A stretch of 64,000 bases of DNA from Fallopia convolvulus (taxonomy: Eukaryota > Streptophyta > Magnoliopsida > Caryophyllales > Polygonaceae), in assembly GCA_964016875.1 (NCBI GenBank), contig OZ024725.1:44229427-44293426 (forward strand), read 5' to 3'. Below the pieces are notes generated by a model that was not told the origin of the DNA, did no database searches, and saw only the letters and a program-made list of their open reading frames with translations. The position numbers and the translations under genes are program-made. Of this stretch, positions 22,477 through 34,009 are shown in pieces (position 1 is the first letter of the stretch; each line of letters starts with the position of its first letter).

Positions 22477-23839
22477 TGATATCCGCTTTTTAGGTAGGTT
22501 TTTAGTGTCTAGATAGATTAGATTAATTTGGTTTTCGTGCTAGAGTTTTATGTTTTTGAGTCTTTTTGCTTTAGTTTTCGTATTTCCTTGAGATTCGAAA
22601 AGTACGTATCTTTTGTGTCTTTTTGTAGAAGTTTTGGAGCTTGAAAGAAGAGTTTGGAGCATTGCAAGAAAAGATGGAGATTAAGCACTCAAGTAAAGTT
22701 ATTGAAGATCAAGTTTGAGCTTGGAAAGATATAGAGGAATTTGTTACAAGAACATAGGAAAAAGAATCGAGTCAATCGGAGTTATAACAAATCCTCTACG
22801 CAAGTTTTACTCAAGGTTGTTCGAACAAGCCCTCAGGAACGACCCTATGAGGGTCGTGCTAGACCCTATGAGGGTCGTGCATGACCCTATCAGGGTCGTG
22901 CTAGAGCCAAACAAAAAGTGAGCTCTCAGGACCGACCCCAGGGGGGTCGTGCACGACCCTATGTGGGTCGATCGGTGCGCCGACGCTCCCTTATTCCGAG
23001 ATCTTTATGGATATATTCTATCTTTTATTTTAGGAAGTAGTTTTATCTTGTTTCCTAGTGTAATTAGGGCTCCTTTTTCTCTATAAAAGGGTGCTAGACC
23101 TTCTAGTTAAATTCTCTCTTTTTCTAGCTTTGTTTTTGACATTATTTGGAGATTAAGAGGAAGACTTGGAGGACAAGTTGGAGAAATTTGTAAGACCTCT
23201 TTATTTTTATGATCATGTCTTCTTCTTTCTTTTCAATGTGTGAGTAGTCTTCTTAGATTCTAGGGTTGGGTGAAAACCCAACACAATCATGCATGTCTAA
23301 ACTTGAATTCATGACTTGAATGCTTGAAGATCATATCTATCTATCTTGTGCTTAATACCTTTGCAAAAGTTGAGGCAATTTCTTGCAATTAACCTAAAAG
23401 CGAAAGTGTAAAGTTGATTGCTTGATTAGATCTAAATAGGATTATTTGTGAAAGTTGATATTCCTAGGTTGAAGGATAGATAGAAAGTTGTTTAATTTGC
23501 GACAGTTGATTGAATAACTTGAATTGTTTGCGATAGTTGACTTTTCTATGATCATAATTGCATGATAGTTGTGAATTCTTGTTGAAAGCATGTATGGTTG
23601 TTGTTGTGGTAGCCCTAGCCCTAGGATTGCCTTTTTATATTTGATTTAAAACTTGTGATTTTGCTTCGATCTCGACCCCCAAAGTCGTGCTCGAACCCTT
23701 GCTTTGTTTGTGTTTTCTTGCTTTTCTTAGTTTATCAACTAATCTTTGTCCCTAATCTCATTCCCGTGGACGAACCTGACTCCTCTATACTCAGCGGGGT
23801 CTTGAATATAAATTTATTTGTTCAAGAAACCCTTCAACA
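22477..23839 (+). repeat. 5' LTR of Athila-type element A
   Basis: 1,363 bp, begins TGATATCCGC and ends CCCTTCAACA. It corresponds to the inverted LTRs at 28,981-30,335 and 61,544-62,483. At 22,840-22,970 is a series of GACCCTATGAGGGTCGTGC hairpin units and CAGGACCGACCCC. A TATA box (CTATAAAAGG) is at 23,081. The primer-binding site follows directly. Confidence 0.9.
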
Positions 23840-23840
23840 A

Positions 23841-23859
23841 ATTGGCGCCGTTGCCAGGG
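23841..23859 (+). other. Primer-binding site of Athila A
   Basis: TTGGCGCCGTTGCCAGGG follows the LTR with a 1-base gap. TTGGCGCCGTTGCCGGGG is the usual Athila site (tRNA-Asp type), so this copy has one change. Confidence 0.85.
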
Positions 23860-23963
23860 AGTGAGCAATAGTGCCTAGTTTAGTTGATATTTGGGGTTTG
23901 GGACTAGCCCTTACCCCTTTGTTTTTATTTAATTTGTTTTCTTTTTTTTTTCGTTTGCAGTAT

Positions 23964-26900
23964 ATGCCATCTCATTCTTCCCGGAGAACTCTTGAGATTG
24001 ACTACTACAGTGAACCTGAGAGATCCTTCCATAGGCGTTTGAGCGAACAACGAGCAATGGGCGACGCTGAGACTCTTACTCAACAAATGGAGGAACTCCG
24101 CACTCAGATGCAGCGCTTGCAAGCGGAACGAGACGCTTCGGATGCAGCTGCACAGCGATTCCAGGAGCAACTGAACGCTATCCCAAGGAATGCCAAGCAA
24201 TACATGCACCCAGAATTGAGGGTGCCCGAATCGGCGATAGTGCTCCCGGAGATTGACCGCACTTTTGAGATTAAATATCACTTTATATCCTTAATCAAGC
24301 GTTCTCAATTTGAGGAGAAACCCACTGAATGCCCCATGTAGCATATTAAGAACTTTATTGATTTATGCGACACCATTGCTGTTGACAATGTCGCACTTGA
24401 ATATGTTCTCTTGAAGGCTTTTAAGTGGTCTCTTGCAGGAAAAGCCTTAAGTTGGTTGGAGAGCTTGCCACAGAGGTCCATTACATCGTGGAGGGAGTTG
24501 CATGATTTATTCATGACCAAGTTCTTTCCACCGGCAAAAACAACGGAGCTTAGGAAGCGCATCACCTCCTACCATCAACTTCCAAACGAGACGCTTGTGG
24601 AGACATGGGAACGATTCCAAGAGCTTCTACGCCAATGCCCTACTCATGGGCAACCTCCCTATGTTCTCCAAGAGATCTTATTTCAAGGCATTAATGCGGC
24701 TACCAAGGATCGCATTAACCTTCACACTGATTGTGGGTTCATCGAGATGACTCCAGAAGAAGCATGGGCATTATTGAACAAGCTAACCAATTATGATGCC
24801 ATGTACGGAACCCAACAAGCTAAGCCAACAGAGAGGAAGCTGTATGAGCCACAATCTGATGTGGTAGATCGGGATGTGAAGTTCCAATTCATGCAAGATG
24901 AGATCAACCGTTTGAAAAAGCAAGTAAGTTACTTTAAATCTTCTCAATCTTGTCAAGAATGCGGGTCTTCTGCCCATTCTACTTCCAATTGCACTAACTT
25001 GCAACAAGTGCGAGCCGCTGAGGCTTATGAGGAGGCAAACTACATGAGAGGTTCCTATAGGAACCAAAACAATTATGCAGGGAGGAACAATGCTCAAACA
25101 TCATGGGGCAATTCCAATTATGACCAATACAAGCAACCCCAACAAGAGCAACGTCCCCCTCCCTACTGTCCTCCGAGCTATCAAGAGCCACCATCATGGG
25201 TGCAAGGGCTGCAAGAAGGAATCAATGGCGTCCAGACCGGGATCAATGGAGTACGAGCTGAGTTGAAAGGTGTTCATGAACGGTTGGGAGAATTTGAATC
25301 GTGGAGAAAAAATTTTGATTCCCAACTTGGACAACTAGCTACTCAAATCCCGAGACCTCACAGACAACTCCCGGGCCGTCCCGAAGAGAATCCTAGAGGC
25401 CAAGCAAGCAATGGTGAAGTCCGTGCCATGCACCTAAGGAGTGGCAAGGCATTGCCCGAGCCAACTGAGCATAAGGAGAAGGAGCAAGCCTCAGGACCGA
25501 CCCCTTTAGGGTCGAGCACGACCCCCACAGAGGTTAGACCTCTCAAGACCGATCCTGTCACAACTCCATTAGGTTCGTGCACGACCCCCTCAGGGTCGCG
25601 CACGACCCCCTCAAGGGTCGTTCATGAGGAGGCTATTAACGAGGAAGAAGAGGTTATCGACCCAGCTGGGGTCGAGCTCGACCACCCTTCGCCAGATAAG
25701 TTTTCTAACCCTTCTCTTTCTATTCCATCTTCATCTAAAGTACTTCCTTTCCCTTTTAAGAAACCCAAAGACTCAACGGAAGGTAAGTTCAAGCGCTTTG
25801 TTAAGTTGCTTCAAGGCTTAAATCTTTCCATTGCTTTCGCTGAGGCTTTGAATGAAATGCCTGCTTATACTAAATTCTTGAAGGAGATCTTATATAGGAA
25901 GCGATCCATGTCGGAATTAACAAATGAAGTGAGATCGTTGGAGCTTCCCGAGAAGCTAGGCGACCCAGGTAAGTTCGCTATTACAATTGGTATTGGAGCT
26001 TACCGTTTCAAAGCTTTGTGTTATCTAGGTGCAAGTACGAGTTTGCTTCCACTTTCAATTTGGTCCAAGACCAGCATGGGGCCATTAGTACCGGTAAACA
26101 TGAGGCTATACATGGCGGATAGGTCGTGTGTCAAGCCAACGGGAATAGTGGATGATTTCCCGGTTCAAGTTGGGAAGTTCTTTGTGCCCAATGATTTCAT
26201 AGTGATGGAGATGCCTGAAGATCTCGTGGTGCCGATTATTCTCGGACGACCATTCCTAGCCACAACGGGAGCCATCATTGATGTCAAGAATGGTCTTCTC
26301 ACCTTCAATATTGGAGAAGAAGTGGTTGAGTTTCGATTCAACCCAACCATGAAGGAGTCAAATCAGGAGGAGATCAAGATGCTATACACACGCTCTGACT
26401 ACATTGAGTGCAACAACCCAACGGAGAAATTACTAACTTGGGATCCTCTACCACACAATCTTGGGGTCTCAGGACCGACCCTCCAAGGGTCATGCACGAC
26501 CCTACTAGACGAAGGTGAGGAACACTGCCTTATCTTGGATGTACTCAAAGCGGAGCTTGAGGAGGAAGTTAGCTTGCCCGGACCTACTCTCGAGCTTAAG
26601 GAGCTCCCCGACTCCCTAAGGTACGCTTTTATTGGTCCTAATTCTACTCTTCCCGTTATTATTAATGCTAACTTGAGTATAGAAGAAGAGAATAAATTGC
26701 TTAATGTGCTTAGGACACATAGGAAAGCCATAGGGTATTCATTAGAGGAACTTAGTGGTATTTCACCCTCATTGTGCATGCATAGAATTTATATGGAGGA
26801 TGATCATAAACCCACTATTGAACATCAACGTAGGATAAACCCTAACATGAAAGAGGTAGTGAAAAAGGAAATTCTTAGGATGTTAGATGCCGGTATCATA

Positions 26901-28559
26901 TTTCCTATCTCCGATAGTAAATGGGTTATTCTCGTACATGTAGTTCCTAAAAAAGGGGGGATGACGGTTGTTGAAAATGAAAAAGGGGAGTTGATTCCAA
27001 CTAGGACCACCACTAAGTGGAGAATGTGGATAGACTATAGGAAACTTAATAGTGCTACTAGGAAGGATCATTTTCCACTCCCCTGCATTGATCAAGTCCT
27101 AGAACGCTTAGCCCAACACGATTACTTTTGCTATTTGGATGGCTATAGTGGTTTTTGGCACATTCCCATTCACCCCGATGATCAGGAGAAGACGGCATTT
27201 ACTTGTCCGTATGGGACGTTTGCATATAGGAGGATGCCTTTTGGGTTGTGCAACGCCCCGGCCACCTTTCAACGATGTATGATGGCCATCTTCTCCGACA
27301 TGATTGAAGAAATAGTGGAGGTATTTATGGATGATTTTTCAGTTTATGGTTCCACTTTCGATTCATGTCTTGCTAATCTTTCTAGAGTCCTTAAAAGATG
27401 TGAAGAGACTAACCTTGTGCTTAATTGGGAGAAGTGTCATTCCATGGTTAGAGAGGGTATTGTCTTAGGACATCTAGTGTCTAAACGCGGGATAGAGGTG
27501 GACAAGGCAAAAATTGAGCTTGTTGAGAAATTGCCCCCTCCATCCTCCGTTAAAGACGTTAGGAGCTTTTTGGGGCATGCGGGTTTCTATAGATGCTTTA
27601 TTCAAGACTTTTCTAAGATTGCTAAACCATTGACTAACCTACTAATGAAAGATGTAGTGTTTAGGATGTCTCCTGATTGCCTTGAAGCGTTTTACAGGTT
27701 GAGGAAAGCCCTTGTGACGGCCCCCATCATGCAATCACCGGATTGGTCACTTCCCTTCGAGATCATGTGCGATGCAAGTGACTATGCCATAGGAGCGGTT
27801 CTTGGGAAGCGGAAGGACAAGAAGCTTCATGCCATCTACTATGCAAGTAAGACGCTCGATGAAGCCCAGAGTAAGTACACTACGACCGAGAAAGAGTTTC
27901 TCGCCGTGGTGTTTGCTTTTGAAAAATTTCGCTCTTACTTAGTAGGTTCTAAGATGATTGTTTATACTGACCATGTTGCGGTTAGATTTTTAATGGCAAA
28001 AAAAGACGCCAAGCCTAGGTTGCTTCGTTGGATGCTCTTATTGCAGGAATTCGATCACGAAATCCGAGACAAGAAGGGAGCGGAGAACTTAGTGGCGGAT
28101 CACCTATCAAGACTACCCCTTGAGCATATTCAGGAGTCCGGCAGATCAATTCTCATCAATGATACACGCCCTGATGAGACTCTTTTGCAAAGCAACAATA
28201 AGCCCCATGGAGACAAGGATAATGAAGAAATCGAGGCCTCAGGATCGACCCTGCCAGGGTCGTGCACGACCCCAAAAGAGGTTGGACCTCTCAGGATCGA
28301 CCCCGCAAACCAAGGGGTCTTTGACCCACGTATAGCAAGAATAGAAGTAGGGAGAGAAGAAAAAGATGGTAGATCATTAGGACTCGAAAGAACTGAAAAG
28401 GGCGAAGAAGACTTACCTGCTCGACCCAGGGAGAGGGTCGTGCACGAGCCAATTGGGTTGTGCTCCAAGGCTAGCTCGAGGGAAGGGATCGTGCTCGACC
28501 CTAAGGGGGTCGTACAAACCATCTTACATTGCTTCAACCAAATGATGTTCGAGAATTAA
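23964..28559 (+). pseudogene. Athila-type gag-protease-RT-RNase H polyprotein, truncated before integrase
   Basis: Frame from ATG 23,964 with a TAG at 24,339-24,341, then open in the same frame to 28,559. Order: coiled-coil gag N-terminus (METLT-like Gln/Glu/Arg-rich), capsid (KAFKWSLAGKALSWLES, ELRKRI), CCHC knuckle (CQECGSSAHSTSNC, about 24,951), Pro-rich linker, aspartic protease, RT (PFGLCNAPATFQRC; FMDD at 27,324), RNase H (CDASDYAIGAVLG, TTTEKEFLAVVF, ADHLSRL). GISPSLCMHRIYMED and LDAGIIFPISDSKW are typical of Athila. The protease catalytic Asp is Tyr (CYLGAS, codon 26,022-26,024). Integrase and 3' LTR are absent. The linkers before protease, before RT and after RNase H contain GGGTCGTGCACGACCC-like words also found in the LTR. 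Not autonomous. Confidence 0.92.
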
Positions 28560-28980
28560 ACTCATAAAAAACTTTGTCTTTGAAACAAAAATGGAAATAA
28601 ACCAAAAGGATTGCAAATACATCTTGAAGCTCCTTGTCTTTCCTTTGCCTTCACCTTACACCTTGTTGGGAATCCTGGGTTCTGACATAATTCACGAGGG
28701 GCGAGAATATGCCAGGCAAACATGCAAAAAAGAAGAATTAGTCTAAGAGACTAAGCAAGCGGGAACGGAACTTCCCAAAGGTAATTCGGTAATTTGAGTA
28801 TTATCGAGAAAAATAATATCGGGTTGTGTTTTAAGGTATGACTTTATCTATGAGAGGTTTAATGGTACGAATGAGAGCGTATCTCAAGCGGAGATAACTC
28901 GAAAATCGAGAGAAGAGCTACTAGATTGTAGACTTCTTTTAGAATCGATAGTATGTTGGGAACGTTATTAATTCATACAT
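28560..28980. other. Unassigned spacer between Athila A and inverted Athila LTR
   Basis: About 420 bases, no ORF or recognised repeat. It may be a remnant of whatever the two Athila copies inserted into. The last five bases, TACAT, are the left flank of the inverted LTR. Confidence 0.5.
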
Positions 28981-30335
28981 TGTTGAAGGGTTTCTTGAAC
29001 AAATAAATTTATATTCAAGACCCCGTTGAGTATAGCGGAGTCAGGTTCGTCCACGGGAATGAGATTAGGGCCAAAGATTAGTTGATAAACTAAGAAAAGC
29101 AAGAAAACACAAACAAAGCAAGGGTTCAACAAGGGTTCGAGCACGACTTTGGGGGTCGAGATCGAAGCAAAATCACAAGTTTTAAATCAAATATATAAAA
29201 AGGCAATCCTAGGGCTAGGGCTACCACAACAACAACCATTCATGCTTTCAACAAGAATTCAGAACTATCATGCAATTATGATCATAGAAAAGTCAACTGT
29301 CGCAAACAATTCAAGTTATTCAATCAACTGTCGCAAATTAAACAACTTTCTATTTATCCTTCAACCTAGGAATATCAACTTTCGCAAATAATCCTATTAG
29401 AACTAGTCAAAGCAATCAACTTTACACTTTCGCTTTTAGGTTAATTGCAAGACATGCCTCAACTTTCGCAAAGGATTTAAGCACAAGATAGATAGATATG
29501 ATCTTCAAGCATTCAAGTCATGAATTCAAGTTTAGACATGCATGATTGTGTTGGGTTTTCACCCAACCCTAGAATATAAGAAGACTACTCACACATTGAA
29601 AAGAAAGAAGAAGACATGATCATAAAAATAAAGAGGTCTTACAAAATTTTTCCAACTTGTCTTCCAAGTCTTCCTCTTAATCTCCAAATAACCTCCAAAC
29701 AAAGCTAGCAAAAGATCTCCTTCAACTAGAAGGTCTAGCCCCCTTTTATAGAGAAAAAGGAGCCCTAATTACACTAGGAAACAAGATAAAACTACTTCCT
29801 AAAATAAAAGATAGAATATATCCATAAAGATCTCGGAATAAGGGAGAGTCGGCGCCCCGATCGACCCACATAGGGTCGTTCTCGACCACCCTGGGGTCGG
29901 TCCTGAGGCTTACAATTTTGGGTGGGTCTAGCACGATCCTAATAGGGTCGTTCACGACCCCCCCTGGGGTCGTTCCTGAGGGCTTGTTCGATCAACCTTG
30001 AGTAAAACTTGCGTAGAAGATTCGTTACAACTCCGTTTGACTCGATTCTTTTTCCTATGTTCTTGTAACGAATTTCTCTATCTCTTTCCAAGCTCAAACT
30101 TGACCTTCAATGACTTTACTTGAGCTCTTCATCTCCATCTTCTCTTGTAATGCTCCAAACTCTTCTTCTAAGCTCCAAAACTCCTACAAAATGACACAAA
30201 AGGTGCGTAGCTTCCGAATCTCAAGGAAATACGAAAACTAAAGCAAAAAGACTCAAAAGCATAAAACTCAAGAACGAAAACCAACTAAATCTAATCTATC
30301 TAGACACTAAAAACCTACCTAAAAAGCGGACATCA
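28981..30335 (-). repeat. 3' LTR of inverted Athila A element
   Basis: 1,355 bp. On the minus strand it begins TGATGTCCGC and ends CCCTTCAACA, the inverted counterpart of 22,477-23,839. TATA-like TTTTATAGAG on the + strand near 29,745 is the inverse of CTATAAAA. GACC/GGTC palindromic words lie at 29,860-29,990. Confidence 0.9.
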
Positions 30336-31352
30336 AAATACCCCATACTTAGACTTGCTTGTCCTCAAGCAATAATCATGCAAAATCAAGACCAATAGCA
30401 CAATCTTCAAGCATAGCCCTTGTCAAAACATTTTAAGAACAAGTGAAGAATTAGACAAGTAATTTTAACGTCATCACATATGTATGAGTCTCAAGCATAG
30501 GCAATCACAATCCAACCTCACAAGGGATTTTAATGTGTTTCACTCATCTCTCATGTGTTTAGGCTATTAATATCAACTCTCAACTTAATCTTTATGCAAC
30601 ATCAACTTTATCATTGAGACTTATATCACCAATCTCTCTACCTAGAGAAGTCAAAACACATCAATCATCTTAAGAACTTAGGCTCAATGAAATCTTCATA
30701 GAAGACTCCATTCGGCCAGGTTGTAATGGGGCTTGGTAAAGACAAATAGGCGTGGAAAATATTTGGCCATGTGGTGCTAATAATATCCGGGAATCAAAGA
30801 CTCCTAAAAACTCACACATAACCAAAACTCTCATAAAAGATTGTACCAAACTCTCTCAACATTATGCTCAAACTCACTTCTTTCTTCAACCCCTTTGAAT
30901 ATCCCAACTTAATCTTGCTTCTAATTATTAAGGAAATTTGGATCATGCACATTATTCACTATTCAACTCTTTGCTTTACTTTTCTCCCTTTTGATTTTCA
31001 TTTTTTTTATGGGAGGTTGGTAACAACTTTTTTTTTCTTTCTTTTCTTTCTTTGCAAGTGCATTCAGGGAATCAAACTCCTTTTACATGATAAACTGCAA
31101 GATTTTCTTATTACTTTTCCCAACCCATAATTACCCCACACTTGAACCAAGCAATCTCACTCAACAAAACTATCACAAACCAACACTAAGTCCTAATCCC
31201 CGGATAGGGTCAAGCTTGTCTTGGCTATGGAATAATTTTGTGGAGCTAAAAATAAAAGGCTTAAGGCTCAACTTGGCTTCAAAAAGAGGATAATGTAAAT
31301 GTAGGTAAAAGAGGATAAAAATGGCTTATGAAAAATAAGTTCTTAATCATAA
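30336..31352 (-). other. Athila A 3' non-coding region (distal part)
   Basis: Non-coding. Directly beside the LTR is the inverse of AAGTATGGGGTATTT (polypurine tract) and of GCTTGAGGACAAGCAAG, the same arrangement seen before the 3' LTR of Athila B at 41,531-41,565. Near 30,712 CATTCGGCCAGGTTGTAATGG is inverse to a word at about 41,165 in Athila B. The right end TAATCATAA (31,344-31,352) is the target copy beside the MULE. Confidence 0.75.
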
Positions 31353-31562
31353 GAGTCTTTTGTCGGAAACCACCCGTAAGATAGCTCATATTGCGTTTAA
31401 CCACCCGTCTAATATCAATTTACCGTAAACCACCCTTTTAATCAATTCCGTCAAAAAATGACCACCCCTTGGACATCCCCCGTTAGTCGATCGTTAAAGC
31501 GCGTGTGGGTTCAATATTTTATTAATTTCTTTTCTATTTTATTGCCAAATGGGCCCATTTCC
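31353..31562. repeat. Left TIR of the large MULE
   Basis: About 210 bp, matching the inverse of 57,683-57,892 nearly base for base. It contains four ACCACCC words about 30-40 bp apart (within the first 120 bp) and TAATATCAATTTACCG, a word shared with the small MULE at 53,903. Presumed transposase-binding and promoter region. Confidence 0.92.
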
Positions 31563-32105
31563 CTCTTCTCAAACTCACCTTCCCCGTTGAGCAACAATTC
31601 AGAGGGCGCGATTGATCGATTGAGACCTAACCCCATCACACTAGCTCAAATCAAAGGGTGAAATGGAGAGTGAAGGTGCAATTGAGTTAACCTAGGGTTT
31701 TCGACTGCTCAATCGAACCAGGAAAGGGAAGCATCGAAGGATTTGGGCAACTTTCAAGTGGAGTGACGAACTAGGGCTAAATCCACCAACGAATTGGGCA
31801 AGTTTGAAGGACGTGTTGGATTCTTATCAGCGTTGAGAAGGTAAGCAACTTACTGAGTCATGGAAATGAGGTTAAAAGATTACCAGTCAAACCAGTCAAA
31901 AGCTTATGTGTTGGTCGTGCTTTATGTGTTTCAATAAATTAATGGGTTTGGATAGCATTTACAGGTCGTGCTTTATCAGTAAAAAACTTTGTCTTTGCTT
32001 GCATTATAAAATCATTTATATATGAATATTGTTGTAGGAAAATTCATGGTAGGGACTTGGGACAATGACAACTAGTTTATGCTATTTATTACTGTCTGTT
32101 TTCAG

Positions 32106-33205
32106 ATGAGTATAACATTCAGATGTCAGTATGGAGGTCAATTTTATATGTCCAAGTTAAACGAACTATGCTACAGAAAAGGGAAAGTCTATTTATACAA
32201 AGATGTTGATCCAGACATGATTTCCAAGGTTGTGATGGAAGCTGTATTAAGGGAAGAAATTGGACTGTTGACAGGGAAAGAGATATGGTTCTCACAACCA
32301 GGACAAAAACTTCACAATGGGTTGAAGATGATTAATGGAGACAATGATGTCATGGACATGGTCCACAAATATGTTGGATATGATGGACTTGTCCACTTGT
32401 ATGTGGTCCAAGAAAATGAGACAAGTCCAATTACTTTGAGAGGCCAAAGCCCAATAGCCCAAGTCAGTTCTCATTGTACAAATAAGAATCTTCTGGTTGG
32501 AAACACAAGGCAAAACCGAAGCCAAAATACCAGCCAACCCTTATTCAATACTGAAGCAATACTTGAAGATCTACCAGATGAAAAACAAGAAGAAGAGTTG
32601 GATGCTTCAGATCAGTCAGAGGAGTTAGGAGATGCAGATGTGATTGGGTCAGAATCTTCTGAATCAGACAAAGATTTTGAATTCATAGACAGTGAAGGTG
32701 AAGATGATGACCTATTTGTAGAAAATGTTGATGAGAGTGTAGGGTTGTTCATTCAAGAAACAAGTGATGGAGAAGCAGCTTACAATGATGCTGAGAAGCC
32801 ATTGGATGATTCTGATGATCTGAGGAGTGTGAGTGACTCTGATGGGGAAAGACATGTCAGGTATCCCGAGTTTAACCCTCTTGTAGACTTCAAGAAAAAA
32901 ATTAATCTTAAGTCTGGCATGATATTTGGCTCAAATGACATTTTTAGACAAGCTTTGAGACAATGGTCTATAGAAAATGGTGGAGATTTCTACTACTTGC
33001 ATAATGATAAGAATAAGGTATCCGCTTATTGTAAGTATAAGTGCAAATGTGCTATGGAGCATGCTAGGAAAAAGTGTGTGTGCAAGGAAGCTTATTGTCA
33101 TTTTACTGCATGTGCTAGAAAGTTTGGTAGTGATGGTAGCTATCAGTTGAAGAAGTTCATTGCACAGCATGATTGTGGATGGCAACATCAGAATAGCAAG
33201 ATGAC
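32106..33205 (+). pseudogene. mudrA: mudrA-like MULE transposase, 5' block
   Basis: DNA transposase of the Mutator superfamily. The chosen ATG (32,106) lies directly after an acceptor (TTTTCAG). A donor GAAG|GTAAGC at 31,840/31,841 suggests a 5'-UTR intron. Residues about 1-105 form the PB1-like N-terminal domain of plant MULE proteins (FRCQYGGQF, LYKDVDPDMIS, VHLYVVQ). Then comes an acidic Asp/Glu/Ser-rich stretch, and from about residue 270 the MuDR N-terminal zinc-binding region (SGMIFGSNDIFRQALRQW, followed by a Cys-rich segment KCKCAMEH..CVCKEAYCHFTAC). The reading frame is interrupted at 33,205 by Athila B, inserted in the codons following the HDCGW motif; the flanking ATGAC is duplicated at 42,984-42,988. 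Continues at 42,989. Confidence 0.9.
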
Positions 33206-33857
33206 CGATGTCTCTTTAGCTTAGTTCCCATATTTCTATGAGATTCGGAGACTATGCGCATTTTATGTGTTTTGTAGGTAATTTGGTGTGAATCGAGGAT
33301 CGATTTGAAGGAGGGTCGAGACATGGAGCAAAGCCCGAGCTAAAGCGGGAAAGAGAGGAGCAAGCCATGAAGAAGAACAAAAGAGGCCAACAAGAAGAAG
33401 GTGGAACGAGGTTCGGACCGAGCTGCAACAACGCCGGGCCCGACTTGGGAGATTTCAACCTCGGACCGAGATGCACAGTAACTCGGGCCCGAGGTCCTCC
33501 GTGTCGGTCCGAGTCGGTCACCGGACTACTTGGGCTCCAAGGCACGAAATTGTGGACTTCCACTTTTGCCCCTCATCTAATCTATAAAAGGCCCCCTCAC
33601 CGGACTACTCGGGCCCGACTTACCCAGTGTCGGTCCCGACTTCCTCTTGTCGCCAACATCGGGCCCGACGTGACCTCAGTTTCGGTCCCGACTATTTTCT
33701 TTGTTTTCCTTTGTTTTACATTCTCCTTTCTAGATTTCTAGTATCTTGTCACATCAATCGAGTAGACTTCCCGAGTGTTCGACACCCACCACGTGCTACA
33801 ACGGGGTCGGGTTATAAATTGTATCTCTAGACCCTCGCATAACTTAAGAGGCGATCA
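33206..33857 (+). repeat. 5' LTR of Athila B, internally deleted
   Basis: Begins CGATGTCTC (first base changed from T) and ends GGCGATCA. Compared with the 3' LTR it lacks about 80 bp near its start (between CTCTTTA and TAGCTTAG) and roughly 690 bp just downstream of the TATA box CTATAAAAGGCC (near 33,582). At the second junction the inserted CTCACCGGACTACT copies a word found upstream (near 33,507). The lost part should contain the transcription start and much of R/U5. Confidence 0.9.
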
Positions 33858-33860
33858 AAA

Positions 33861-33882
33861 GATTGGCGCCGTTGCCGGGGAA
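33861..33882 (+). other. Primer-binding site of Athila B
   Basis: TTGGCGCCGTTGCCGGGG a few bases after the LTR end, the canonical Athila (tRNA-Asp-type) site. Confidence 0.9.
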
Positions 33883-34009
33883 GTCTAAGTGCATTGAGTG
33901 CCAATTTGGTGAGTTTCTTGTGTTTTGGTAGTGATTTGGGTGAGGGAATAGCCCAAACCCTTTGTTTGTTTTTGATTTGTTTTGGTTTGTGTCTTAGTTT
34001 CGTAGGTGT

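Noticed and set aside
33367..33741. 124-codon frame in the Athila B LTR (and its copy at 41,807)
   Set aside because: Lies in LTR sequence made of the repeated TCGGxCCGA words; no family resemblance.
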